From Actinomycetota bacterium (GTDB lineage Bacteria; Actinomycetota; Actinomycetes; Nanopelagicales; Nanopelagicaceae): a DNA stretch of 5,433 bases. The notes under the pieces were generated by a model. The model did no database searches. It saw only the letters and a program-made list of their open reading frames with translations, and had not been told where the DNA came from. The stretch is from assembly GCA_009699795.1 (NCBI GenBank), contig WLNK01000059.1, positions 1 to 5,433 on the forward strand, written 5' to 3'. The translations under genes and the position numbers were made by a program. This document shows, piece by piece, positions 1 to 5,433 of the stretch. Within the stretch, counting starts at the first letter, position 1; each line of letters starts with the position of its first letter.

Positions 1-559
1 CTGTGATGCGGCCATCTAGTGGTAGTTGATCCATCTTAAAATCACCTGTATGTAAAACGCTGCCCGCGGGTGTATGAATTGCAACCGCGAGTGCATCAGG
101 AATTGAGTGATTCACTGCAACGAATTCTGCTTCAAAAGGCCCGATATCTTCGCGCGCACCTTCTCGTACTTCACGAAGTAGAGGTGTGATGCGATGTTCT
201 TTAAGTTTTGCAGAAATCAGAGCGAGGGTGAGCGCCGAACCATAGAGAGCAATGTCACCGCGTTCGCGAAGTAGATACGGGACAGCACCAATGTGATCTT
301 CATGTCCATGCGTGAGAATGAGGCCGACAACATCATCTAGCCGATCTCGTATATAGCTAAAATCCGGCAAGATTAAATCGATGCCTGGTTGATTCTCTTC
401 TGGAAATAGAACTCCGCAGTCAACAATCAAAAGTTTTCCATTTAATTCAAATACGGTCATATTTCGACCGATTTCTGCAAGGCCTCCTAGCGCAACGATA
501 CGAAGTGCATCTTTGGCTAACTTACTTGGAGTGCCGAGTCCTGGATGGGGATGATTCAT
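1..559 (-). CDS. rnj: Ribonuclease J, N-terminal part (gene continues beyond left edge)
   Basis: The visible 186 residues are the N-terminal portion of the metallo-beta-lactamase domain of RNase J, a cytoplasmic exo/endoribonuclease for mRNA decay and rRNA maturation. Seen: the LGGLAEIGRNM strand near residues 24-34, VDCGVLFPEE at 46-55, the zinc-binding THGHEDHIGAVPYL at 83-96, NHSIPD at 150-155 (third histidine H151) and HTGDFKMDQLPLDGR at 170-184 with metal-bridging D173. The start ATG at 557-559 shares its A with the dapA stop (TAATG). There is no good Shine-Dalgarno at normal distance (a GGTGG lies about 15 nt upstream), so translation by re-initiation after dapA is likely. The N-terminus (MNHPHPGLG) resembles actinobacterial RNase J, which supports this start. 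The rest of the lactamase domain, beta-CASP and C-terminal domains lie outside the window, so completeness cannot be judged. Confidence 0.96.
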   Translation of the reverse strand, partial: MNHPHPGLGTPSKLAKDALRIVALGGLAEIGRNMTVFELNGKLLIVDCGVLFPEENQPGIDLILPDFSYIRDRLDDVVGLILTHGHEDHIGAVPYLLRERGDIALYGSALTLALISAKLKEHRITPLLREVREGAREDIGPFEAEFVAVNHSIPDALAVAIHTPAGSVLHTGDFKMDQLPLDGRIT

Positions 560-1449
560 TACGGCAGTGAAATGCCACCAGCAATAAGATCTTTACGAAG
601 TTGTTCGATCTGTGCTGGTGTTGCATCAACTAATGGCAACCTTGTTGTTCCGCCAGGCAAGCCCATCATGTTGAGTGCGGCTTTAGTAAGAATTGCGCCT
701 TGCGTACGGAAGGTTCCGGTGAATATTGGAAGTAGTTTTTGATGAATCTCGAGTGCTTTGGTCGCATCTCCTGCAAACCAAGCGTTGAGCATCGCTTTCA
801 AATCATTACCGACAGTATGTCCACAAACGGAAACAAAACCAACTGCTCCAACAGAGAGCAGCGGCAAGTTCAAAATGTCATCACCTGAATAAACAGGAAT
901 TCCACAACGCTTGATCACCCAAGAAGTTGCTGCAACATTTCCCTTGGCATCCTTAAGAGCTGCAATTCTTGGATGCTCAAAAAGTCTGACAATTGTGTCT
1001 GATTCAATTTCAACGCCGGTTCGACCAGGTATGTCATAGAGCATCATTGGAAGGTCTGTGGCATCAGCTACTGCGCGAAAGTGCGCTTCGATTCCTGCTT
1101 GCGGAGGCTTGTTGTAATAAGGGGTCACAACAAGGAGTCCATCTGCGCCAGCTTCTGCAACACGCTGTGCTTGATTTACTGAATACGAAGTTTCGTTATC
1201 GCCTGCTCCAGAAAGTACATAAACTTTCGGACCAACAACTTTCTTAACTACTTTGATGATTTCTATCTTTTCTGAAGACTTAGTTGTTGGTGCTTCACCC
1301 GTTGTGCCATTAACTGCGATACCGTCGTGGCCATTTTTAACTAAGTGGTCAGCGAGTTTTTCAATTCCTGCCCAGTCGATTTCGCCATCGGCTTTAAATG
1401 GCGTCACCATTGCTGTGAGCATGCGCCCGAATGGTGCCTCGATTTTCAT
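559..1449 (-). CDS. dapA: 4-hydroxy-tetrahydrodipicolinate synthase
   Basis: DapA condenses pyruvate with aspartate semialdehyde, the first committed step of the diaminopimelate/lysine pathway in the cytoplasm. The 296-residue length is normal for this TIM-barrel family. Visible landmarks: NGTTGE at 47-52 with the T49/T50 pair, the TPYYNKPPQ loop at 109-117 (Y111/Y112), YDIPGRTG at 138-145 with catalytic Y138 and substrate-binding R143, and the Schiff-base lysine K166 in ALKDAKGN. These sit at a constant offset of 5 from the E. coli residues T44/T45, Y133, R138 and K161, so the active site looks intact. GAVGFVSVCGH near 201-211 is also typical. The ATG at 1447-1449 lies 19 bp after the thyX stop; AAAGGG and GTAGAG upstream offer a modest ribosome site. 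It is co-directional with thyX and rnj, probably in one transcript. DapA-like N-acetylneuraminate lyases are an alternative, but the motifs and the dapB nearby favour DapA. Confidence 0.96.
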   Translation of the reverse strand: MKIEAPFGRMLTAMVTPFKADGEIDWAGIEKLADHLVKNGHDGIAVNGTTGEAPTTKSSEKIEIIKVVKKVVGPKVYVLSGAGDNETSYSVNQAQRVAEAGADGLLVVTPYYNKPPQAGIEAHFRAVADATDLPMMLYDIPGRTGVEIESDTIVRLFEHPRIAALKDAKGNVAATSWVIKRCGIPVYSGDDILNLPLLSVGAVGFVSVCGHTVGNDLKAMLNAWFAGDATKALEIHQKLLPIFTGTFRTQGAILTKAALNMMGLPGGTTRLPLVDATPAQIEQLRKDLIAGGISLP

Positions 1450-1468
1450 GCTGGCAACTCTACCCTTT

Positions 1469-2188
1469 TTACGGTGCGATTCGTCCAGATTTTTCGAATG
1501 CTCCGTATGTAAGTGGCATTAATTTTGCGAATTCTGCTTCCATTTTCTCGGCAACCATCTCAATTTCGCGTTGTGGATAGCTTGGGAAATGAGATCCTTC
1601 GCGAGCGGTACGAAGTGATAAAAAGTTCATGAGCGCTCTGGCATTCATAGTCACATACATTGATGAATATGTAGCTACCGGTAAAACGGCGCGAGCAACT
1701 TCTCGTGCAACGCCTGCCTCTAACATTTCTTGGTAACTCTTATAAGCAACTGTGTATGCCTCTTTCATAGCCTTCACAGTCACGTCATATTGTTCGGTTG
1801 TTCCGTCAACAAAAGTGTAAGCACCTGTTTTTCCGACCTGCACCAACTTACGATCCTTCGATGGAATATAAAAAACTGGTTTTAATTCGCGATATCGACC
1901 ACTTTCTTCGTTGTATGAAGCGATGCGGTGGCGCATGAATTCGCGGAAGACAAATATTGGAGCCGATACAAAGAATGTCATCGAAGTGTGCTCGAATGGT
2001 GAACCATGACGCTCGCGCGCTAAGTAGTTAATCAATCCAGCTGATCTTGCAGGATCTTCACCGATCTCATCCATCGATTGCTCACCCGCAGTAGATACAC
2101 GAGCTGCCCAAATAACATCGGCATCGCTTGCGCTTGCTTTTACGAGTTCAACAGATACATCATCGCGAAAAATCACTTGTTCAGACAT
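1469..2188 (-). CDS. thyX: FAD-dependent thymidylate synthase ThyX
   Basis: ThyX makes dTMP from dUMP using methylenetetrahydrofolate, FAD and NADPH. It is unrelated in fold to ThyA. The 239-residue product carries the ThyX signature RHRx7S, seen as RHRIASYNEESGRY at residues 86-99 (S96 closes the motif). Other family landmarks are HGSPFEHTSMTFF at 61-73, FREFMRHR at 81-88, the REVARAVLP helix at 162-170, and MNARALMNFLSLR at 181-193, which contributes to the nucleotide/flavin site. The start is supported by AAGGTG on the sense strand (2194-2199) ending 5 nt before the ATG. It is the first visible gene of the thyX-dapA-rnj block and is divergent from azlC. The stop lies 19 bp before dapA. No key residue is missing. 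Confidence 0.97.
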   Translation of the reverse strand: MSEQVIFRDDVSVELVKASASDADVIWAARVSTAGEQSMDEIGEDPARSAGLINYLARERHGSPFEHTSMTFFVSAPIFVFREFMRHRIASYNEESGRYRELKPVFYIPSKDRKLVQVGKTGAYTFVDGTTEQYDVTVKAMKEAYTVAYKSYQEMLEAGVAREVARAVLPVATYSSMYVTMNARALMNFLSLRTAREGSHFPSYPQREIEMVAEKMEAEFAKLMPLTYGAFEKSGRIAP

Positions 2189-2247
2189 GGCGTCACCTTA
2201 TCTATGGCCCGCTATCAGGTCGCGGATATCTAAGGCAGAATGTCGCC
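2189..2247. promoter_or_regulatory. Divergent spacer between thyX and azlC
   Basis: This 59-bp gap separates divergent thyX (minus) and azlC (plus), so promoters for both directions must lie here or inside the neighbouring coding ends. I could not assign a convincing -35/-10 pair in either direction; AT-rich TATCTA and ATATCTAA stretches are the only weak candidates. CCTTA at 2196-2200 and TAAGG at 2231-2235 form a short inverted pair, but each is simply the Shine-Dalgarno-like AAGG of the gene it precedes. That promoters lie here is inferred from gene orientation only. Confidence 0.4.
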
Positions 2248-2260
2248 GTGTCCAAAGTGA
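2240..2260 (+). other. Possible 6-codon leader ORF before azlC
   Basis: An ATG at 2240 opens a tiny frame reading MSPCPK and closes with TGA at 2258-2260. AAGG (2232-2235) sits 4 nt before this ATG, closer than to the GTG start candidate of azlC at 2248 (12 nt). The TGA overlaps a second in-frame azlC GTG at 2257 as GTGA, the same arrangement used for translational coupling elsewhere in this window. It could equally be chance, since a 6-codon frame carries little statistical weight. Confidence 0.2.
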
Positions 2261-2916
2261 ACCGTGCCACCGCTGCACAATCCTTGAGCGTCTCCCTCAC
2301 CGTTGGTGCCTACGGGTTGGCCTTTGGCGCGGCTTCCGTGGCTGCAGGATTTTCCGTTCTGCAATCGTGCCTACTTTCTCTCCTAACATTTTCTGGTGCA
2401 TCACAATTTGCAGTCGTTGGAGTTATTGGGTCTGGCGGATCAGCGTTAAGTGGAATCACAACAGCGGGTTTACTTGGAATTAGAAATATGTTGTACGGCC
2501 TTCGAATGGCCCCGGTTGTGAAGAGTAAAGGCCTGATGAAAGTCATAGCCGCCCAAGTAACTATTGATGAATCAACAGGCGTTGCACTTTCACAAGAAAG
2601 ACTTGGCCAAAGAGAAATGCGCCAAGGTTTCTGGCTAACTGGTTTAGGTGTTTATCTTTTCTGGAATTTATTTACTCTTGCAGGTGCACTGGGAGCAAAA
2701 GCAATGGGAGATCCTGGCGCATGGGGCCTCGATGCTGCCGTACCTGCTGCATTCCTCGGATTACTTTGGCCGCGCCTAGAACGAAATTCAGATCGAGTAC
2801 TTGCGCTCTGCGCCGTTGCACTCTCACTTGCGCTCACACCATTGGTTGCTGCAGGCCTTCCAATTATTTCTACCGCGCTCCTTGCAGTCTTCTTTGGATG
2901 GAGAGCTAAAGCATGA
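2248..2916 (+). CDS. azlC: AzlC family branched-chain amino acid exporter, large subunit
   Basis: AzlC is an inner-membrane protein that works with small AzlD to export branched-chain amino acids and analogues (azaleucine resistance in Bacillus subtilis; BrnF in Corynebacterium). Seen: a 222-residue hydrophobic protein with VGAYGLAFGAASVAAG near 19-34, LTFSGASQFAVVG at 46-58, RNMLYGLRMAP at 79-89 and TIDESTGVA near 105-113. These match the family pattern (GxxFG, FxGASQF, RxxLY, DE). Several membrane helices follow to the C-terminus. The start is uncertain: GTG 2248 has AAGG 12 nt upstream, and GTG 2257 overlaps the stop of a possible mini-ORF. An ATG at 2128 is in frame, but its roughly 40 extra residues would lie largely antisense to thyX and do not look like AzlC. 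azlD overlaps its end by ATGA. The exact substrate (valine/isoleucine/leucine, methionine or other) is not readable here. Confidence 0.9.
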   Translation: MSKVNRATAAQSLSVSLTVGAYGLAFGAASVAAGFSVLQSCLLSLLTFSGASQFAVVGVIGSGGSALSGITTAGLLGIRNMLYGLRMAPVVKSKGLMKVIAAQVTIDESTGVALSQERLGQREMRQGFWLTGLGVYLFWNLFTLAGALGAKAMGDPGAWGLDAAVPAAFLGLLWPRLERNSDRVLALCAVALSLALTPLVAAGLPIISTALLAVFFGWRAKA

Positions 2917-3221
2917 GTATTTTTTGGTTAAGTCTGATCGGTACAAGTGTTGTCGTGTTTGCGCTTCGCTACACAGGACATCTAATACCGGAGAAGTACC
3001 TCACTAATCCTCGCATGCTTAAAATTAATACCTTGATTCCTGTGGCACTTCTGAGCGCGCTAGTTGCAGTGCAGACCTTCACGAAAGATTCAGCCCTAGT
3101 AATCGATCAACGCCTTGCTGGACTATCAGTTGCAGTTGTTGCACTTATTTTAAAAGCGCCATTTCCGGTTGTAGTTCTTGGCGCTGCTGCAACATCAGCT
3201 GCACTCTTTCACTTTGCTTAA
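2913..3221 (+). CDS. azlD: AzlD family branched-chain amino acid exporter, small subunit
   Basis: This 102-residue, very hydrophobic protein fits AzlD/BrnE, the obligate small partner of AzlC. Probable membrane segments are at about 2-18, 40-55, 69-82 and 84-101. R19-Y-T-G followed by P26, INTLIPVALLSALVA at 38-52, DQRLAG at 65-70 and LKAPFPVVVLGAA at 80-92 are typical of the family. The ATG at 2913 overlaps the azlC stop (ATGA), and GGAGAG at 2900-2905 inside azlC lies 7 nt upstream, so the two subunits are probably made in coupled fashion. Its TAA (3219-3221) overlaps the stop of the convergent glutaredoxin gene. Confidence 0.9.
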   Translation: MSIFWLSLIGTSVVVFALRYTGHLIPEKYLTNPRMLKINTLIPVALLSALVAVQTFTKDSALVIDQRLAGLSVAVVALILKAPFPVVVLGAAATSAALFHFA

Positions 3222-3235
3222 ATGATTGAAAGTGA
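3209..3235. repeat. Weak inverted repeat at the azlD / glutaredoxin convergence
   Basis: TCACTTT (3209-3215) and AAAGTGA (3229-3235) form a 7-bp AT-rich inverted repeat with a 13-base loop spanning both stop codons. Overlapping it is a direct repeat of TGATTGAA (3223-3230 and 3233-3240), which encodes the last residues of the glutaredoxin. The stem is too weak and lacks a U-tract in either direction, so calling it a bidirectional terminator would be speculative. Confidence 0.3.
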
Positions 3236-3475
3236 TTGAAGCTTTGCTTTGAGATCATTATCTGAAGGTTCAGTGAGATGAGTTCCATCTTGAAAAACAA
3301 GAACAGGAATCGACTTCGCTCCACCGTTTATTTCAATAACTTTATCTGCGGCAGTGAGGTCTGCATCAACGTCGATAAGGGTGTACTCAACGTTTAGCTC
3401 TTCAAGGAGTCGCTTTGAGCGGCGGCAATCTCCACACCAATCGGCACCGTACATAACGATTTGATCTTTGCTCAT
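3218..3475 (-). CDS. Glutaredoxin/mycoredoxin-like thiol oxidoreductase (CGDC)
   Basis: An 85-residue single-domain thioredoxin-fold protein. Seen: beta strand IVMYG at 6-10, active site WCGDC at 13-17 (cysteines 14 and 17) followed by basic RRSKRLLEE, strand YTLIDVDAD at 31-39, the cis-proline turn SIPVLVF at 55-61 (P57) and the EPSDNDLKAKL helix at 69-79. These are the standard glutaredoxin elements at standard spacing. In Actinobacteria such proteins often work with mycothiol (mycoredoxins) rather than glutathione, reducing mixed disulfides; that role here is inferred from taxonomy. A strong GAGGGAG (3482-3488) lies 6 nt before the ATG, fixing the start. The gene follows dapB by 35 bp on the same strand and may be cotranscribed with it. 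Its stop overlaps that of convergent azlD. No membrane or signal segment is present. Confidence 0.88.
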   Translation of the reverse strand: MSKDQIVMYGADWCGDCRRSKRLLEELNVEYTLIDVDADLTAADKVIEINGGAKSIPVLVFQDGTHLTEPSDNDLKAKLQSLSII

Positions 3476-3510
3476 CTTTTTCTCCCTCTAGCGCTAATGG
3501 TTAATCTAAA

Positions 3511-4248
3511 TTACATGAAATGTTCAAGGCCAAAAGTTAAGCCCTTTTTTTCTACAACTTTTCGAACTCCAAGAAGTACACCCGGCATAAATCCTGCACG
3601 ATCGAGAGAATCGTGTCGAATTGTGAGCGTCTCCCCTGGTCCACCGAGCAAAACTTCTTGGTGAGCAATGAGTCCGCGAAGGCGTACTGAGTGCACAGGT
3701 ACATCCCCAACTTTTGCTCCACGCGCACCATCGAGTGAAGATGTTGTTGCATCGGGCATTTGTGAAAGTCCTGCGCTCTTGCGTGCCTTCGACATCAAAT
3801 CGGCTGTGCGAGCAGCCGTTCCACTTGGCGCATCAACTTTATTTGGATGGTGAAGCTCAATAATTTCTGCAGACTCAAAATACTTTGCCGCTTTTTCTGC
3901 AAACTCCATCATCAACACTGCGCCGATTGCAAAGTTTGGGGCAATCAATACGCCAACCTTTGGATTGGCCAAAAGAAGCGATTGAATCTTTGCAATGCGG
4001 CCATCATCAAAACCTGTTGTTCCAACAACTGCATGAATGCCTTTAGTGATGAGAAATTCCAAATTTGCCATTACTGAATCGGGTGTAGTGAAATCAACGA
4101 CCACTTCAGCCTTTGCGCTAACTAATTGGTCGAGTGAATCTCCAAGATCAAGGTTCGCAACTATTTCTAAATCTTTTGCCTCTGTTACAGCCTTAACAAC
4201 TTCAGCGCCCATTCGTCCGCGAGCACCAAGTACTCCAACTTTGATCAT
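3511..4248 (-). CDS. dapB: 4-hydroxy-tetrahydrodipicolinate reductase
   Basis: DapB reduces the DapA product with NAD(P)H to tetrahydrodipicolinate, the next step of lysine/diaminopimelate synthesis. The 245 residues match the compact actinobacterial form. The N-terminal Rossmann domain shows GVLGARGRMG at 5-14 (GxxGxxG), VDFTTPDS at 51-58 and VVGTTGFDD at 74-82. The C-terminal tetramerisation/substrate domain has APNFAIGAVLMMEFA at 103-117, the signature ELHHPNKVDAPSGTA at 131-145 with H133/H134 and K137, and VHSVRLRGLIAHQEVL at 185-200 followed by GGPGETLTIRHDS at 202-214. The ATG at 4246-4248 overlaps the stop of the upstream peptidase as ATGA, and AAGGGA (4257-4262) sits 8 nt upstream, so start and coupling are well supported. 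No active-site defect is seen. Confidence 0.97.
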   Translation of the reverse strand: MIKVGVLGARGRMGAEVVKAVTEAKDLEIVANLDLGDSLDQLVSAKAEVVVDFTTPDSVMANLEFLITKGIHAVVGTTGFDDGRIAKIQSLLLANPKVGVLIAPNFAIGAVLMMEFAEKAAKYFESAEIIELHHPNKVDAPSGTAARTADLMSKARKSAGLSQMPDATTSSLDGARGAKVGDVPVHSVRLRGLIAHQEVLLGGPGETLTIRHDSLDRAGFMPGVLLGVRKVVEKKGLTFGLEHFM

Positions 4249-5433
4249 CGGGCGCTTCCCTTCGCTAAAACCTTTTCAAATTTTGATTCGTTTTTGAACG
4301 GACCAACAAGAGCAAGGGTAGGCGTTTTAGTCAGAAACTCGCTGGCAATTACCCGAACATCTTCTGGTGTCACGCGTGAAATCTCTTTCAGGATTTCATC
4401 AAAACCCATAACTTGCCCGTAGACAATCTCGTTTTTACCGATGCGGCTCATTCGAGAACCTGAATCTTCTTGACTTAAAACAAGCGACCCACGGACAGCT
4501 CCCTTGGCGCGATCAATTTCTTCCCGCGTCATTCCGTTATCCGCAACATCGGATAAGACTTCGCGAATAATTTCCACAACTTCAATAGCTTTCGTTGGAT
4601 TACAACCCGCATAAAAACCAATCTGGCCAGAGCCGGCGAATTGTTGTGCATATGCATAAACGGAGTAGGCAAGCCCACGCTTTTCGCGAATCTCTTGAAA
4701 TAATCGTGAGGACATTCCGCCACCAAGCGCGGATGCCAGAACTCCCATTGCAAAGCGGCGTTCATCACTTCGTGCAACGCCTTCCATTCCATAAAACATA
4801 TGAGCCTGTTCAGTTTTTCTAGAAAGCAATCCGACACTTTGCTGTCCACGCACTCTTACTGGTGTGTTCTGGCGTAGTTGCGGCACGCCCTTAACGCTTA
4901 AGAATCCGTCACGACTCAAAGCTTCTTCCACCATGGCTACAACTTTTTTATGCTTAATGTTTCCTGCAACAGCAACCACCAAATCCTGCGGCAAATACTT
5001 CTTCTTGTAGTAATTAAAGACAGAGTTGCGGCTCATCCCTTTGATTGACTCAATTGTGCCAAGTATCGGACGCCCAAGTTGTGTGTCACCGTAATACGTT
5101 TCTGCGTAAAGATCATGCACCAGGTCGCTGGGATCATCATCGCGCATTGCAATTTCTTCTAATACGACTTTGCGCTCTGCATCCACATCCAGAGCAGTCA
5201 CAATTGAAGAAGTGATTAAATCTGAAATCACATCCACTGCCATAGGAAGATCCGTATCGATTACTCGTGCATAGAAGCAGGTGTATTCCTTGCTTGTAAA
5301 TGCATTCATTTCTCCACCAACGGATTCAATGGCAGAAGAAATCTCTAACGCGTTCCGCTTTTTCGTTCCTTTAAAAAGTAAATGCTCTAGAAAGTGAGAA
5401 GCCCCAGCAACTGCTGGGGTTTCATCACGAGAA
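4245..5433 (-). CDS. M16 family zinc peptidase (PepR-like), N-terminus beyond right edge
   Basis: The open frame continues past the right edge; 395 residues to the stop are visible. The first visible residues contain GASHFLEHLLFKGT (about 10-23), including the inverted zinc motif HxxEH (H13, catalytic E16, H17). The expected third zinc ligand, a glutamate in VVLEEIAMRDDDP, is at about residue 93. EMNAFTSKEYTCFYARV (about 41-57) and GGGMSSRLFQEIREKRGLAY (about 237-256) are typical of the active and substrate-binding halves of M16B peptidases related to mitochondrial processing peptidase and mycobacterial PepR. These proteins are clamshell-shaped and cut short peptides; the natural substrate here is unknown. 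The ATG at 5309 is an internal methionine: starting there would remove HxxEH. Probably 30-50 residues are missing at the N-terminus. The TGA overlaps dapB (ATGA). In relatives this gene usually follows pnp, which may lie just to the right. Confidence 0.94.
   Translation of the reverse strand, partial: SRDETPAVAGASHFLEHLLFKGTKKRNALEISSAIESVGGEMNAFTSKEYTCFYARVIDTDLPMAVDVISDLITSSIVTALDVDAERKVVLEEIAMRDDDPSDLVHDLYAETYYGDTQLGRPILGTIESIKGMSRNSVFNYYKKKYLPQDLVVAVAGNIKHKKVVAMVEEALSRDGFLSVKGVPQLRQNTPVRVRGQQSVGLLSRKTEQAHMFYGMEGVARSDERRFAMGVLASALGGGMSSRLFQEIREKRGLAYSVYAYAQQFAGSGQIGFYAGCNPTKAIEVVEIIREVLSDVADNGMTREEIDRAKGAVRGSLVLSQEDSGSRMSRIGKNEIVYGQVMGFDEILKEISRVTPEDVRVIASEFLTKTPTLALVGPFKNESKFEKVLAKGSAR
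5398..5423. repeat. Hairpin-forming inverted repeat inside the M16 peptidase gene
   Basis: GAAGCCCCAGC (5398-5408) and GCTGGGGTTTC (5413-5423) are inverted around a 4-base loop. On the plus strand this gives 11 consecutive pairs including one G-T wobble; on the coding (minus) strand it gives ten Watson-Crick pairs and one A-C mismatch. It encodes ETPAVAGAS just before the HxxEH motif. No U-tract follows on either strand, so it is not a standard terminator. The inverted repeat itself is certain, but any role is unknown. Confidence 0.6.

Noticed and set aside
1450..1468. Terminator or promoter between thyX and dapA
   Set aside because: Only 19 bp, no inverted repeat; the only notable feature is a modest ribosome-binding stretch for dapA.
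1253..1522. Plus-strand open frame across the dapA start and thyX end
   Set aside because: It covers conserved parts of two confident minus-strand genes, and the translation has no recognisable motif.
2128..2247. Upstream ATG at 2128 as the azlC start
   Set aside because: The added residues would be antisense to the thyX 5' end for half their length, are polar and basic, and do not resemble AzlC. Homology-like sequence begins after about 2257.
3476..3510. Separate promoter for the glutaredoxin gene (TAGATT as -10) and palindrome TAGCGCTA at 3489-3496
   Set aside because: TAGATT has no -35 at proper spacing (TTGAAC is only 13 bases away), and an 8-bp palindrome is too short to call an operator.
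3847..4077. Plus-strand open frame opposite dapB (cysteine-rich translation)
   Set aside because: It lies wholly antisense to a clear dapB with intact motifs, and its composition is what a reverse-frame shadow gives.
4529..4849. Second minus-strand frame inside the M16 gene
   Set aside because: It is a shifted frame of the confidently assigned peptidase and has no family features of its own.
1..5433. Mobile element, CRISPR array, tRNA/rRNA, toxin-antitoxin or defence genes
   Set aside because: No transposase, long terminal repeats, spaced direct repeats or RNA-gene signatures were seen. Almost every base is accounted for by recognised core genes.

Overview
The window looks like a core-genome segment of a low- to mid-GC actinobacterium. 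By eye it is roughly mid-forties percent G+C (not computed), densely packed, and its longest non-coding gap is about 59 bp. The set M16 peptidase - dapB - (other genes) - thyX - dapA - RNase J, all on one strand, is a neighbourhood I know from Actinobacteria such as Mycobacterium and Streptomyces. The RNase J and ThyX N-terminal halves also read like actinobacterial versions. The modest G+C and tight packing suggest a streamlined planktonic lineage, for example the freshwater Nanopelagicales/acI group. That placement is inference.

Layout, left to right. (1) 1-2188, minus strand, transcribed right to left: thyX (FAD-dependent thymidylate synthase), dapA (4-hydroxy-tetrahydrodipicolinate synthase), then the N-terminal 186 residues of ribonuclease J, which runs off the left edge. 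thyX and dapA are 19 bp apart; dapA and rnj share one base (TAATG). (2) 2189-2247: a short divergent spacer. (3) 2248-3221, plus strand: azlC and azlD, a two-subunit branched-chain amino acid exporter, overlapping by ATGA. (4) 3218-5433, minus strand, transcribed right to left: an M16 zinc peptidase (N-terminus beyond the right edge), dapB (4-hydroxy-tetrahydrodipicolinate reductase, ATGA overlap) and a small CGDC glutaredoxin-like protein. The glutaredoxin gene and azlD converge so tightly that their stop codons share the palindrome TTAA.

Functional picture: dapA and dapB encode the two consecutive enzymes that lead from aspartate semialdehyde to tetrahydrodipicolinate (lysine and diaminopimelate for cell wall). 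They sit in two separate same-strand blocks split by the opposite-strand azlCD pair. The remaining genes are housekeeping: dTMP synthesis, RNA processing, proteolysis and thiol redox chemistry.

I found no mobile element, CRISPR array, tRNA, rRNA or clear riboswitch, and no convincing evidence of a new biological system. The points most worth a second look are a possible 6-codon leader ORF whose stop overlaps a candidate azlC start, the shared convergent stop, and a near-perfect hairpin inside the M16 peptidase coding sequence.
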